A stretch of 64,000 nt of DNA from CAKZLS01 sp963771545 (GTDB lineage Bacteria; Pseudomonadota; Alphaproteobacteria; Rhodospirillales; Defluviicoccaceae): the NCBI GenBank assembly GCA_963771545.1, contig CAVYTX010000002.1, positions 186,001 to 250,000 on the forward strand, read 5' to 3'. This document shows positions 1 through 10,202 of the stretch, one piece after another. A program made the translations under genes and the position numbers. The notes under the pieces are model-generated. The model searched no databases. It was given only the letters and a program-made list of their open reading frames with translations, and was not told where the DNA came from. Each line of letters starts with the position of its first letter. The first letter of the stretch is position 1.

Positions 1-968
1 CCACCTTGCGGCATCGGATCACGTCGGACCTCAAGGACCGCTCCGTTGGCGAGAGTTTGTTCAAAGTGTTGGGATTTGCCTTTTCGAGCTAACTCCAATC
101 GTACGGCAACCGCCTCGTTTCCATCACGACCATAATCACCTTTCTCGCAGCGGTAGTGAAGATAATCATAAAATGAAATACCGGGTTGCACCAGCCAATC
201 CGGCAAATCCAGAAGGTCCACAAACCGATCGTTCCAAGCCACTAGATTGAGATCTTTGTCAAACACCGACACGCCCTGCATGATGTTGTCTAGCGTGGAT
301 TGTAGCAAAATGGATTTTTCGGCCAACTCCTGTTCACGCCGCCGTTCCTCGGAACGCTTGATTTCACTGATATCCGTGTAGATCCCGACGGTTCCTCCGT
401 CTTGGGTTGTTCGCTCCGTGATCTGCAGCCATCGCCCGGTGCTCAGCGGAACGACCAATGGCTCAATGGGCAATCGATGGCTGAGCAGGCGAAGGCGTAA
501 CCATTCATCCGTGTTGCCGACAAAATCCGAAACGAGGCCCTGTTCCACGGTCCACCTCGATAACTCTTCAAAGGGCACGCCCGGTCGCGCCATGGCTTCG
601 ATACCGGGCCATAACTCAACGAACTTGGAGTTCCATAGGACAAGCTTGTCTTCGCAATCGAACTGGATAAATCCCTCCGAGATACTTTCAATCGCCTCCA
701 TGAGGCGGGTCTGAGCCGTTTCCGTCTGAGCCTTGGCATTCGAGAGTTCTCGGTTAGCCTGTTCCAGATCCCGCAGAGCCGATTCAAGCGTACGGGTCCG
801 CTCACGAATGCTGTCTTCAAGAAGAATGGCCTTTTGAAACAACGAAAACGCATTGCCCTGTGAGTCGATCCCGCGTTCGACTTGCTCCATCAACACTCTA
901 ATTATTTTCTCCACTTTACGTGGATCGGAGTACGTTTCTTCAGAGAGTGCTGTGAGTGAAGGAGGCAT
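1..968 (-). CDS. PAS-domain sensor protein, C-terminus beyond left edge (NahK-like kinase candidate)
   Basis: Reading the minus strand from an ATG at 968 gives about 322 codons with no stop before the window edge. Residues 1-60 are a helical leader. A coiled-coil-like stretch (about 60-95) leads into a first PAS domain (about 95-200, with ISEGFIQFDCEDKLVLWNS) and a second PAS_7-like domain (about 220-320, with TLDNIMQGVSVFDKDLNLV). The end of the first PAS domain reads GIYTDISEIKRSEERR, a normal PAC-to-linker transition. The kinase or cyclase output lies outside the window. The start is 3 bases after the stop of the upstream FIST gene, so the two are surely cotranscribed. FIST/NosP genes are known to sit beside PAS hybrid kinases (NahK) that control biofilm behaviour, and that is the best guess here; a diguanylate cyclase output is possible. 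Confidence 0.8.
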   Translation of the reverse strand, partial: MPPSLTALSEETYSDPRKVEKIIRVLMEQVERGIDSQGNAFSLFQKAILLEDSIRERTRTLESALRDLEQANRELSNAKAQTETAQTRLMEAIESISEGFIQFDCEDKLVLWNSKFVELWPGIEAMARPGVPFEELSRWTVEQGLVSDFVGNTDEWLRLRLLSHRLPIEPLVVPLSTGRWLQITERTTQDGGTVGIYTDISEIKRSEERRREQELAEKSILLQSTLDNIMQGVSVFDKDLNLVAWNDRFVDLLDLPDWLVQPGISFYDYLHYRCEKGDYGRDGNEAVAVRLELARKGKSQHFEQTLANGAVLEVRRDPMPQG

Positions 969-971
969 TTT

Positions 972-2138
972 TCAATTTCTGTAGCTTAGCCCTTGACGGA
1001 CGCCAATTGCCGCGCCTGTAAAGGTTTGATTTAGGTGCATGGACTGGAATTCCTCACCGTAAGTGCTAAATCCTATAACATTGTTATCAATCATAATACC
1101 GCTGGCTTTAATCTTTAACTGTTTTTGCTCGAGTTCCAAACCTCTCAATACACAATCGCACCCGATTACAAGCTGGGGAGATCCAATATCAGCTTTGATT
1201 TTCTTAAAATTCTCTTCTAGATTTTTGAGAATGTCAGTGCATTTTGAAATTGTAAGCACAATACCTTTGTCAACAGCGCAGAAAAACGTAAGGCTTCCAT
1301 CTTCGTTTACATTGCGGATTGAACGTGTGTAATACCGTCCGCCGACTTTGACTACGACAGGGTGAGTTGCAAAAACCATCGGCGTCAAGGCGTCCAAATC
1401 CAATCCAAGCAGGCGCGCGTATTCGAGTCCGGCTGGCTCGGCATTGATTTCCGTGACAATTCGGTTGGCAGGGTCAGCTTCTGTGATTACCATTTTTACA
1501 TTCGATGGAACAAAATGATCAGTACTGAATATTTGAAAAGGATGAATAGTTCTGACAAGAGCTATCGTGGAAACGCCGGAACGAAATTTCCCGTCAAAAT
1601 AAACATATGTTTTATTGAATTTTGAGTCGCCACCGGACGAAGCACCAAATAAAGGTATACCTCCTAACGCTGCGTCAAGAGAGCTAACGACAATCTCCTC
1701 GCGCTTACACAGTCCATCTATCATTAAAAAAGCGAACGTATCTCCTTGTTCATGGCTTGGAGATACTTGATCAAGCCGGTCTCGGAGTTCCTTAACAATA
1801 TTTATTCCATCTGAAATTGAGAAAGAATTGAGTCGCCAAATCGGGGCGGATACCGCCCAAAAATCGGGCGCGGACAGAGTAAATCCCGTGATGGCGCCGT
1901 CCACATAGCCGGCGGGCGTGATTTCTCCAGAGCTTGTACACCCAATAAAGTTCAGCCCGTTGAAGCGTGCCGAGAGTGCCTGTTCAAGCCGTACAAGGTC
2001 GAATTCGGTCGAACAAAAAAACACCCCGAGGGATGCATCCGGTTGATAAATGTCGTCGAAAAGCTCTTGGGCGGCGCGAGCGGGGTCCTTAGACTGAGAG
2101 AACCCCATGCACACACCGTTGTTCGTTTTGATAGACAT
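972..2138 (-). CDS. FIST N/C domain sensory protein (NosP-like)
   Basis: The 388-aa product has a FIST_N domain (about 10-200; GVFFCSTEFDLVRLEQAL and FIGCTSSGEITPAGYVDGAI are typical) and a FIST_C domain (about 210-370; the end reads FSTYGEEFQSMHLNQTFTGAAIG). FIST proteins are cytoplasmic sensors of small ligands. The NosP subgroup binds haem and nitric oxide and controls a partner kinase. An ATG at 2171 is in frame, but the ATG at 2138 is preceded by a purine-rich GGGGGCGAG at good spacing, so 2138 was chosen. The stop at 972 is 3 bases from the start of the PAS sensor gene. The haem ligand cannot be assigned by eye, so NO sensing is inferred from the pairing. Confidence 0.85.
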   Translation of the reverse strand: MSIKTNNGVCMGFSQSKDPARAAQELFDDIYQPDASLGVFFCSTEFDLVRLEQALSARFNGLNFIGCTSSGEITPAGYVDGAITGFTLSAPDFWAVSAPIWRLNSFSISDGINIVKELRDRLDQVSPSHEQGDTFAFLMIDGLCKREEIVVSSLDAALGGIPLFGASSGGDSKFNKTYVYFDGKFRSGVSTIALVRTIHPFQIFSTDHFVPSNVKMVITEADPANRIVTEINAEPAGLEYARLLGLDLDALTPMVFATHPVVVKVGGRYYTRSIRNVNEDGSLTFFCAVDKGIVLTISKCTDILKNLEENFKKIKADIGSPQLVIGCDCVLRGLELEQKQLKIKASGIMIDNNVIGFSTYGEEFQSMHLNQTFTGAAIGVRQGLSYRN

Positions 2139-2861
2139 CTCGCCCCCGGAAAGCCCTAAAGCTGGCGACATTAACAGTTGTCATGCTTGGGGAGCAGCGG
2201 TCTGTTTTCTTTGTCAGGCCCAACCTTGCTCGTCCCCAAGAAGATAATACTACCGCTAACTCGGCATGTTTTCCACTATGTGAAAGTTCCACATTTTGGA
2301 CGGCACATTTTCTAAGCTCCGAGAAGGAGTGGAAAGCCGTTTGAGAACGAAAACATGTCGGAGGTGCGTGGACGAGTTCAAGCGTAAAGTAGGAGTTTTA
2401 TTGAAGGCGCTCGCGACGCCTCTGAGCGCGGATAGGTAAAACATCCATCTTTTCAATCCTCACACGGGCCGGTCGGCCGACAACTGGACGGCGTCTCGGT
2501 GATGGCTCCGACGGCGATGCGTGCGCCCTATCGACTGCGATCGCCGTCGCTCCAAAGACGGCCGCCCACGCAATCCTCGTGCAGGGTTGTGGGTTGGAAG
2601 TCATCCTGATCGACGGGGATTGGATTTTCCGTATACGCGCCTGATTCTACCTGTTGCACTCTTGAATTTGCGCAGTGTCGCATCGTTTGCGTACTCGTGA
2701 AATATTGCGCGCAAAAAGTGTAAACATTTGAACGTCAGATCGACCAAGGTCGCATTTACGACCATCCGCGCGGCCGCCATACTGGCATCAGTCAAAGTAG
2801 CCGACCGCGTCACCGTGCGCGATCAAGGGTAGAATAATGAGACACCAAGGGAGGGTGTGCG
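2139..2861. other. intergenic region, no supported gene
   Basis: This 723-bp gap lies between the divergent FIST and aldehyde dehydrogenase genes. The small ORFs in it have no family resemblance, no consistent ribosome-binding site and unusual composition. It must hold the promoters of both flanking operons, but I could not pick a convincing -35/-10 or -24/-12 box. Confidence 0.6.
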
Positions 2862-4382
<1,521 letters not shown>

Positions 4383-4439
4383 GCCGACTGCGGTTCGAAG
4401 GCCCGGCCGCCCATCCCCGGCCGCGCTCGGGAGCGGTCC

Positions 4440-4473
4440 CTCCCGCAGGGGCAGAACCTTACCCCTGCGGGAG
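4440..4473 (+). terminator. strong hairpin between aldehyde dehydrogenase and DUF779 genes
   Basis: Two perfect 12-base arms (CTCCCGCAGGGG at 4440-4451 and its complement at 4462-4473) flank a 10-base loop. No U-tract follows, so it is better read as an mRNA-stabilising or partial-termination hairpin inside the operon than as a full terminator. Confidence 0.55.
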
Positions 4474-4507
4474 ACAGAGGGGGCGGCGTATTGAGAAGGA
4501 GGACACC

Positions 4508-4906
4508 GTGGTTGATCGGGTTGTTGCGACGCCCGAAGCCGTCGGCGTTATCGAAAAGTTAGCTGCGACGCACGGGCCGCTGATGTTCCACCAATCGGGC
4601 GGATGCTGCGACGGCAGCTCGCCGATGTGTTATCAGGCCGGCGAATTCAAGGTCGGCGGTGTCGATGTTTATCTGGGGAGCATTGCCGGCGCGCCATTCT
4701 GGATGTGGGGCGAGCAATACGAGTTTTTCGCGGCGAGCCAGTTGATCATCGACGTCGTTTCCGGCCGCGGCGCCGGGTTCTCGCTCGAGGCGCCCGAGGG
4801 CGTTCGCTTTGTCACTCGGTCCCGGATCTTCAGCGACGCCGAATTGATAGAATTGGAGCACCAAGGTACGCTGCGGCACGGTGGCGACATTTCGTCAAGC
4901 ACATAG
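4508..4906 (+). CDS. DUF779 family protein
   Basis: The 132-aa protein has the DUF779 signature: HQSGGCCDGSSPMCY near residue 32, with a Cys pair that could bind metal, and a WMWGEQYEFF block near 65. DUF779 genes commonly follow AcoD/ExaC-type aldehyde dehydrogenases, as here, and may assist that enzyme; the molecular role is unknown. The start is a GTG at 4508, chosen because an AGGAGG box lies 6-7 bases upstream and because the homologous region starts right after it. An in-frame upstream ATG at 4163 lies inside the dehydrogenase gene. The stop is 10 bases from the start of a palindromic element. Confidence 0.88.
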   Translation: MVDRVVATPEAVGVIEKLAATHGPLMFHQSGGCCDGSSPMCYQAGEFKVGGVDVYLGSIAGAPFWMWGEQYEFFAASQLIIDVVSGRGAGFSLEAPEGVRFVTRSRIFSDAELIELEHQGTLRHGGDISSST

Positions 4907-4916
4907 CGAAGTTATG

Positions 4917-5120
4917 CTAGTACCCACTTTCATGGTTCCGCGCCTCATGTGATCGCTTTTCCCGGGGCCTCGGCAGGAGACGGCGCGCCGGCGATGCTGG
5001 AGCATCGTCAAGCGCCATCGACGCCCCGGGAAAAGCGATCCCATGGGCGGCCTTCCGAGGCTCCCGGCGGCGTCGCGCGCCGCTTGTGATGCTCCCGCAT
5101 CACGGCGCGCATCGCTCCTT
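4917..5120. repeat. palindromic MITE-like element, copy 1 (truncated)
   Basis: It begins with CTAGTACC like copy 2 and reads, in inverse orientation, like copies 2 and 3. A long hairpin has 17-base perfect arms (GATCGCTTTTCCCGGGG at about 4951 and its complement ending near 5041) and an inner GATGCTGGAGCATC stem. The second hairpin starts at about 5044 and keeps its inner stem GTGATGCTCCCGCATCAC. Similarity to copy 3 stops at CGCTCCTT, ending at 5120, so the outer half of the second hairpin and the right terminal repeat are gone. The break coincides with the start of the IS110-type element. Confidence 0.85.
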
Positions 5121-5178
5121 GTATAAGCGAAATGCTTGTATAAGAGAATCCTGCGATGACGAGATGGATCGTAGGAAT

Positions 5179-5210
5179 GCCCCCTCCGGGGTGGCCACCC
5201 CGGAGGGGGC
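5179..5210. repeat. perfect 32-bp palindrome in the IS110 5' non-coding region
   Basis: GCCCCCTCCGGGGTGG is followed at once by its exact reverse complement, with no loop. As RNA this would form a very stable hairpin. It lies in the region where IS110-group elements encode their bridge RNA, so it could be part of that RNA or a transcription barrier upstream of the transposase gene. Confidence 0.85.
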
Positions 5211-5360
5211 GCCGAGCGTCGGATCGTTCGCTCCTGAGCCGCAAGGGCTGTCGGTCAGCATGATCGCGTTCGGTTCTTCACAGCCCCGGATGGTTGCCCG
5301 AACACAATGGTTCGCATTTACAAGGAAGGGACAATGAAGAGGAAACAGTATAACCGAAAC

Positions 5361-6397
5361 AGGGTATCCACTTCGCTCTCGTAATGACAATATGTGGGGA
5401 TGGCCGAGCAAGCAGCCCATCCCGTTGGCGGCATCGACTATCCACGCACGCTTCAGCAATTCGATGAGTGGTTTTCTTCCGAGACCGCCTGTGCGGATTA
5501 TCTTCGGCGTGTTCGTTGGCCGGAAGGTTTCCGCTGTCCGGCCTGCGGGGCGACGGTGGCATGGACGACGGCCCGGGGCCAGCTTCGATGCGGTGGATGC
5601 GATCGCCAAACATCGCCGACGGCGGGGACGGTTTTCGAGGGAACGCGGAAGCCGTTGCGGCTCTGGTTCCAGGCGATGTGGTACGTGACGAATCAGAAGC
5701 ATGGGGTCAGTGCCCTGGGGGTGCAGAGGATCCTTGGCCTTGGCAGCTACCAGACGGCTTGGGCGTGGCTTCATAAGCTTCGCCGCGCCATGGTTCGCCC
5801 GGGCAGAGACCTTCTGGAGGGCGATGTTGAGGTTGACGAAACCTACGTTGGCGGCCATGAGACTGGCGTTATCGGTCGCAAAACAAAGAAAAAATCGATT
5901 GTCGCGATGGCCGCTGAAATCCGCGGGCGGGGCACCGGTCGTATCCGCATGGCGTGTGTCCGAGACGTATCTGCCGAGAGCCTCGTTCCGTTCGTCCAAA
6001 CGTCCGTATGCCCAGGTGCGACGGTTCGAACCGACGGCTGGCGAGCCTACAACGGTCTCACGGACGTCGGCTTCGAACACCTGCCGAAGAACATTTCCGC
6101 CAGCGGCGACCCAGCCCATATCGTCATGCCTCGTGTTCACCGCGTTGCCGCTCTCTTCGATCGGTGGTGGCTGGGAATTCACCATGGGGCCATCCGTTCC
6201 TCCCAGCTCGACTACTACCTCGACGAATTTACATTCCGTTTCAACCGTCGCCGATCGAAAGCTCGCGGCCTCTTGTTCTACCGTCTTCTCCAGCAAGCCG
6301 CGCAACTGCAACCCGTGCCATACAAGACGCTCGTGGGCGGAAAGCTCAACGGTCACACCCAAATCTAGACCTTACGAGAGCGAAGTGGATACCCTAT
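5361..6397 (+). mobile_element. IS1595-family insertion sequence inside the IS110 gene
   Basis: Terminal inverted repeats of 24 bases (AGGGTATCCACTTCGCTCTC... at 5363-5386 and its complement at 6372-6395) flank one transposase gene. TAACCGAA, with a ninth matching A, occurs directly outside both ends (5353-5360 and 6398-6405). This matches the 8-bp target duplication known for IS1595 elements. The two identical ends and intact gene suggest a recent insertion. Confidence 0.9.
5394..6368 (+). CDS. IS1595-family (ISXO2-like) transposase
   Basis: The 324-aa product has an N-terminal zinc ribbon (FRCPACGATV and LRCGGCDRQTSPTAGTVFEGTR, about 45-85) and a DDE-type ISXO2 core: EVDETYVGG near 145 (first Asp), VRTDGWRAYNGL near 213 (second Asp), then HRVAALFDRWWLGIHHGAI and FTFRFNRRRS near 280. 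The GTG at 5394 gives the longest frame; the ATG at 5400 (MAEQAAHPVGG) is an equally likely start. The gene is complete inside its inverted repeats and should be functional. Confidence 0.92.
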   Translation: MGMAEQAAHPVGGIDYPRTLQQFDEWFSSETACADYLRRVRWPEGFRCPACGATVAWTTARGQLRCGGCDRQTSPTAGTVFEGTRKPLRLWFQAMWYVTNQKHGVSALGVQRILGLGSYQTAWAWLHKLRRAMVRPGRDLLEGDVEVDETYVGGHETGVIGRKTKKKSIVAMAAEIRGRGTGRIRMACVRDVSAESLVPFVQTSVCPGATVRTDGWRAYNGLTDVGFEHLPKNISASGDPAHIVMPRVHRVAALFDRWWLGIHHGAIRSSQLDYYLDEFTFRFNRRRSKARGLLFYRLLQQAAQLQPVPYKTLVGGKLNGHTQI

Positions 6398-7044
6398 TAA
6401 CCGAAAAGCCGCCGGGATCGATACCGGCAAGGACAAGCTGGATATTGCCATTCATGGCGCGCCGACTGTCTCGCAGGTGGCCAACGATGACGCCGGACAT
6501 CGGCAGCTGGTCCAGTGGCTGGGTGAGCGCAAGATCAAGCGAGTCGGCATCGAGGCCACCGGCGGCTATGAAAAAGCCGTGGTCGCCGCCCTCCGCCGGG
6601 CCGGCTTCCAGGTCATCGTGTTCCAGCCCAAGCAGATCCGCTGCTTCGCCGGCTTCAAGTTGCGGCGGGCCAAGAACGATTGCATCGACGCCGCCCTGAT
6701 CGCCACGTGCGCGGCGTTTTGCGAGGAGGTCCGCGAGGCGCCCGACCCGCGCCTGCAGGAGCTCGCCGAGCCGCTCACCTTGATCGATCAGCTCGGCGAG
6801 GACATCGCCCGCTGGAAGACCCGGCTGGAGCAGGTCCGCCAGGCCGAGCCGCGCCGCTGGATCGAGGACGAGATCAAGCGTCTGACCCAGATCATCACCA
6901 AGAAGCGCGCCGACCTGCTTCGAGCCGTCAACAGCCATAAAGACCTGGCAAGGCGCTACCGCCAATCTGCTAAGCCTGTTTCACAATACGACTTTCTCAG
7001 ATTCTTGGGGCCGATGCACCCCCTACCGTGAGATATCCGGGCTA

Positions 7045-7552
7045 GGGTCTCAAGGCGGCGGCCGCCAAGATCCTGAACGCCACCTGGCAACGCTGCTGCG
7101 TCCATTTCATGAGAAACGCCCTCGGCCACGTCGCCAAGGGCCAGCGCGACATGGTCGCCGCCGCGATCCGCACCGCCATCGTTCAGGAAAACCACGAGGC
7201 TGCCGTCATCCAATGGCGCCAGGTCGCCGATTCTCTCCGGCCCAGGTTCAAGAAGCTCGCCGAGCTGATGGACGAGGCCGAGCAAGATGTGCTCGCGTTC
7301 ATGACCTTTCCAAAGGACCACAGAACCAAACTCCATTCAACCAACCCTCTGGAGCACCTCAACAAGGAGGTCAAGCGGCGCACCCACGTCGTCGGCATCT
7401 TTCCCAACCAGGCCGCTATCGCCCGCCTGGTCAACGCCATCGTGATCGAGCACAACTACGAGTGGGCCGTCTGCAGAAGATACATGACACTCGAAACCTT
7501 GGCCCAGATCAGCCATCCTGATCAAAGCTCGATCCAGATCGCGGCTCAATGA
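7045..7552 (+). pseudogene. IS256-family transposase, C-terminal fragment
   Basis: In frame from about 7045, the reading GLKAAAAKILNATWQRCCVHF is the mid-region of Transposase_mut (IS256) proteins. It runs through TNPLEHLNKEVKRRTHVVGIFPN, which carries the region of the last catalytic Glu, to the normal C-terminus at 7552. The N-terminal 60 percent, with both catalytic Asp residues, is missing. The sequence 6961-7044 before it matches nothing I recognise. The downstream bases to about 7620 probably hold the old IS256 right end. Confidence 0.85.
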
Positions 7553-7643
7553 ACCGGCAAACCCATACCGGTTGAGACCGGCGACAATACGCTGCTCTTA
7601 CACCACACCTCGAGACTCGACCAGCGGGCCCAGGCAATCACCG

Positions 7644-9293
7644 TCACACAGCTTTCCTCAACTCGGATTTCTTACGTCCTTGACTAAATCCTGCCCCCGC
7701 AACCACCTTAACCTGCCGAACCGACGGGTCGCTTTCATCGAGCGGCCTGTCTTTGTTTGCGGCCAGGGCCAGGATACCGGCGAGATCGCCGAATAGATCG
7801 ATGTCCAGCTTGCCGTCGCTGTTCGGCGTCAGCGTGATCCGGTCCACGAGCGATCGGATGATGTCCGCCGCTTCGGCGCGGTTCGCATCGTCATTCAGGA
7901 CAGAGACGAGCTTTGCGACCTGTTGCCGGTAATGGCCTGCCATCTGCGGGTGCAACAGGACTGGCTCTTCTTTGGTGCCGTCCAGCATTGCCTCCAACTC
8001 TTCCCGGCGCGCGGCAACACGGGCCAGGTCGTCCTTGACCTCGGCAGCGGGCACACCGTCCTTGATCGCCTGGATCAAATGCTCTCGTTGCCTGGCGAGC
8101 TTGGCCAGTTCCGCTTTCGCCGCGTTCAGGCTGGCATTCTTTTCACTGCGCAGCGTGTTCAGATAGCGCGTGTATTCGGCGCAGAATTCTTCGCACAGCG
8201 CCGGGTCCATCAGCCGTGATTGCAGGGCGGAGAGCACCAGCCCTTCCAGCTCGTCCTGCCGGACGGTCAGGCGGTTATCGCAGGTGCCCTTGTTGCGCGC
8301 GGTCGAGCAGCCTTAATGGTGTTCCGAGACCTTGCTGAAACCGCCGCCGCAATTGCCGCATTTGAGCAGGTAGGAGAGCAGCATCCGAGGCCGCTGCTTG
8401 TCATGGAATTCAGGTAGCTTGCGCAGGCCCTTTTGCCGCCCTTTGACCTTTTCCCACAGATCATCATCGATAATGCGCAGTTCCGGCACGTCCTTGATGA
8501 TCCATTCGGATTCAGGATTGAGGCGCGAGACGCGCTTGCCGGTGTCGGGGTTCTTGATATAGGCGAGGCGGTTCCAGACCAGCCTGCCGATATAGAGCTC
8601 GTTATTCAGGATGCCGGTGCCGCGCCGCCAGTTGCCGTTGATCGTCGACGGCCCCCAACCGTGCCCGGAAGGGCCGGGAATGTTCTGTTTGTTGAGCGCC
8701 ATGGCGATTGCGCGCGGGGATTTACCGGCGGCATAGTCATTGAAAATCCGCCGGACAATGGCGGCCTCAGTCTCATTGATCGTGCGCTGACCGCGCTCGG
8801 GATCGCCGGCGTCGGTGAAGCACTTCACCACATCATAGCCGTAGGAATTGCCGCCGCCGGACTTGCCATCTTCGACACGCCCGCGCAGGTCGCGCCGCGT
8901 CTTGTCGGCAAGGTCTTTGAGGTAGAGAGCGCCCATCGTGCCCTTGAGGCCGATATGCAGCTCGCTGATCGGGCCTTCCGAGAGCGTGATGATCTGCACG
9001 CCTGCAAAGGTCAGGCGCTTATAGAGCCCGGCGATATCTTCCTGATCGCGGGAGATACGATCCAACGATTCAGCGATGACGACATCGAATTTGCCGCTTT
9101 GCCCATCGCTCATCAGCGCCTGAATGCCGGGGCGGATCAGGGACGCGCCGGAAATGGCGTGATCGGTATAGGTCTGCGTCACCGCCCAGCCTTCACGTGC
9201 GGCGCGCTCCTGACAGAGCCGAACCTGATCCTCTATCGAGGCTTCGCGCTGATTGCTGGAGCTATAGCGGGCGTAGATGGCGGCCTTGGTCAT
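7644..9293 (-). pseudogene. large serine recombinase with one in-frame TAA
   Basis: The frame from ATG 9293 encodes a resolvase/invertase catalytic domain (AIYARYSSSNQREASIEDQ with the nucleophile Ser; ESLDRISRDQEDIAGLYKRL), then a Recombinase domain (about 165-270; GKSPRAIAMALNKQNIPGP) and a zinc ribbon beginning LLKCGNCGGGFSKVSEHH. A TAA at 8313-8315 follows. The same frame continues at once with GCSTARNKGTCDNR, the second half of the ribbon, then a coiled-coil and C-terminal tail ending at 7644. Homologues usually have Tyr at the stop position, so one base change (TAT or TAC to TAA) explains it. The full frame is 549 codons. The truncated 326-aa product would keep catalysis but lose the ribbon. 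A small gene overlaps its start (ATGA). Confidence 0.88.
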
Positions 9294-9490
9294 GACTCAT
9301 CCTCGGGAAGTGAGTCGGAATCATAACCGCCTGCCGGACTCCGGCTCAATTCATTTCCGTCCGATTCCTGTTCCAGGTGTTTTCTGGCGAGATCGCGGGC
9401 GAGCAGCCGGGCAAGCGCGGCAAAGCGCGGATCGGGTTTTTGATGCCCCGTCCGCTTGCTTTGTGCCGTTTTTGCCGTGTTGCGTGCCAT
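9290..9490 (-). CDS. small hypothetical protein translationally coupled to the serine recombinase
   Basis: The product has 66 aa, is basic at the N-terminus (MARNTAKTAQSKRTGHQK) and acidic at the end (DSDSLPEDES). Its stop overlaps the recombinase start by 4 bases (ATGA), a good sign of coupling. I do not recognise a domain. A role as a recombinase accessory factor is only suggested by position. Confidence 0.55.
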   Translation of the reverse strand: MARNTAKTAQSKRTGHQKPDPRFAALARLLARDLARKHLEQESDGNELSRSPAGGYDSDSLPEDES

Positions 9491-9602
9491 GTGTCCAATG
9501 TGCCAGCGGGCCGCGCAGAATTCCTGGTCACGGCCTGGTCATCGGGTCTTCTCAATGAAAATCCCGTGACCGGCGGCCACGGGAGGGAGTTTGCGGGAGC
9601 CG

Positions 9603-9791
9603 CTAGAAACGCGGCCCGGCGTTACGCTGCGCGATGGCGTGGCTGATCGTATCGAGATTGGCCAGCGCGTCACGGCGCTCTTGCGAGCCGTGTTCGCTGC
9701 GCACCAGTTCCTGATGCGCCTGCGCAAACAGCGCGCGCAGTTCGGGCAGGGAGCGGCCTTGCAGGGCGGCTTGTGTGAAGATCTTGGACAT
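9603..9791 (-). CDS. small conserved hypothetical protein
   Basis: The product has 62 aa (MSKIFTQAALQGRSLPELRAL...). The ATG is preceded by AAAGGAGGACAAG, a near-perfect ribosome-binding site. The pattern of a short helical protein with ELRALFAQAHQEL, then a run of ERRDALANL and a basic end, resembles small proteins seen on alphaproteobacterial mobile elements. No function is known. It is probably the first gene of the unit that includes the 66-aa gene and the recombinase, with a 112-base gap between them. Confidence 0.6.
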   Translation of the reverse strand: MSKIFTQAALQGRSLPELRALFAQAHQELVRSEHGSQERRDALANLDTISHAIAQRNAGPRF

Positions 9792-10105
9792 CTTGTCCTC
9801 CTTTGTTTTCCAGACCCTGACGCTCAGGGCCTTTCGCGCTCACCCCACAGGCACAATCAGAGGCGGAAAGGCCCGCTGGCGTGACAGGGGCCAAAGGAAG
9901 GACAAAGGAGGACGGGAGGGATCAGAACACAGCGCCCAAGGGGACGCGCACAGGTAGAGCTAGCTCTGTTGCAGGTCATAATAAAAGTAAGGGGATTTGG
10001 AGTAATGCCTTGATAAGTAAAAACTGATAGACAAACTCGATTTGACGATTACTACAGAAAGCAGTATTATAGGAATATTATCTGATTTTATTGAAAGTTA
10101 TAGTT
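9792..10105. other. intergenic region, AT-rich on the right
   Basis: This is the divergent gap between the recombinase unit and the small plus-strand gene at 10106. The right half (about 9970-10105) is clearly AT-rich compared with its surroundings, fitting imported DNA and a promoter area. No gene or clear box was found. Confidence 0.5.
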
Positions 10106-10202
10106 ATGAGTACAGAAAAGGGCTCTTTTGAGCGCCGTGGGCTTTTTATTGCCTACAGGGAACTGGGAACGATCAATATTGATGAATTCAAGCAGGGGCT
10201 GG

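Larger units (their letters stand above)
5121..6960 (+). mobile_element. IS110-family element, 3' truncated and split by IS1595
   Basis: The element is defined by its transposase fragment (5336-6960) and a 5' non-coding stretch (5121-5335) that starts exactly where the MITE-like copy 1 is broken. IS110 elements lack terminal inverted repeats and often choose REP-like palindromes as targets, which fits. The right end is lost: homology stops near 6960 and an IS256 remnant follows after about 85 bases of unassigned sequence. The left boundary is inferred from the MITE break. Confidence 0.65.
5336..6960 (+). pseudogene. IS110-family transposase, interrupted and truncated
   Basis: The 5' part (ATG at 5336; MKRKQYNRK) is split by the IS1595 insertion and resumes at 6398 with AAGIDTGKDKLDIA. 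Joining the two halves through one copy of the TAACCGAA duplication restores the frame exactly. The DEDD-type N-terminal domain is readable: GIDTGKDKLDIA (first Asp), GIEATGGYEKAV (Glu), and RRAKNDCIDAALIA (Asp pair). The protein should continue with a Transposase_20 (helix-hairpin-helix) domain carrying the catalytic Ser, but homology ends after LARRYR near 6960 and the frame stops at 7031 in unrelated sequence. The gene is certainly dead. Confidence 0.85.

Noticed and set aside
2640..2760. Sigma-54 promoter for the aldehyde dehydrogenase
   Set aside because: The best candidate (TGTCGC-N5-TTGC) lacks the essential GG of the -24 box.
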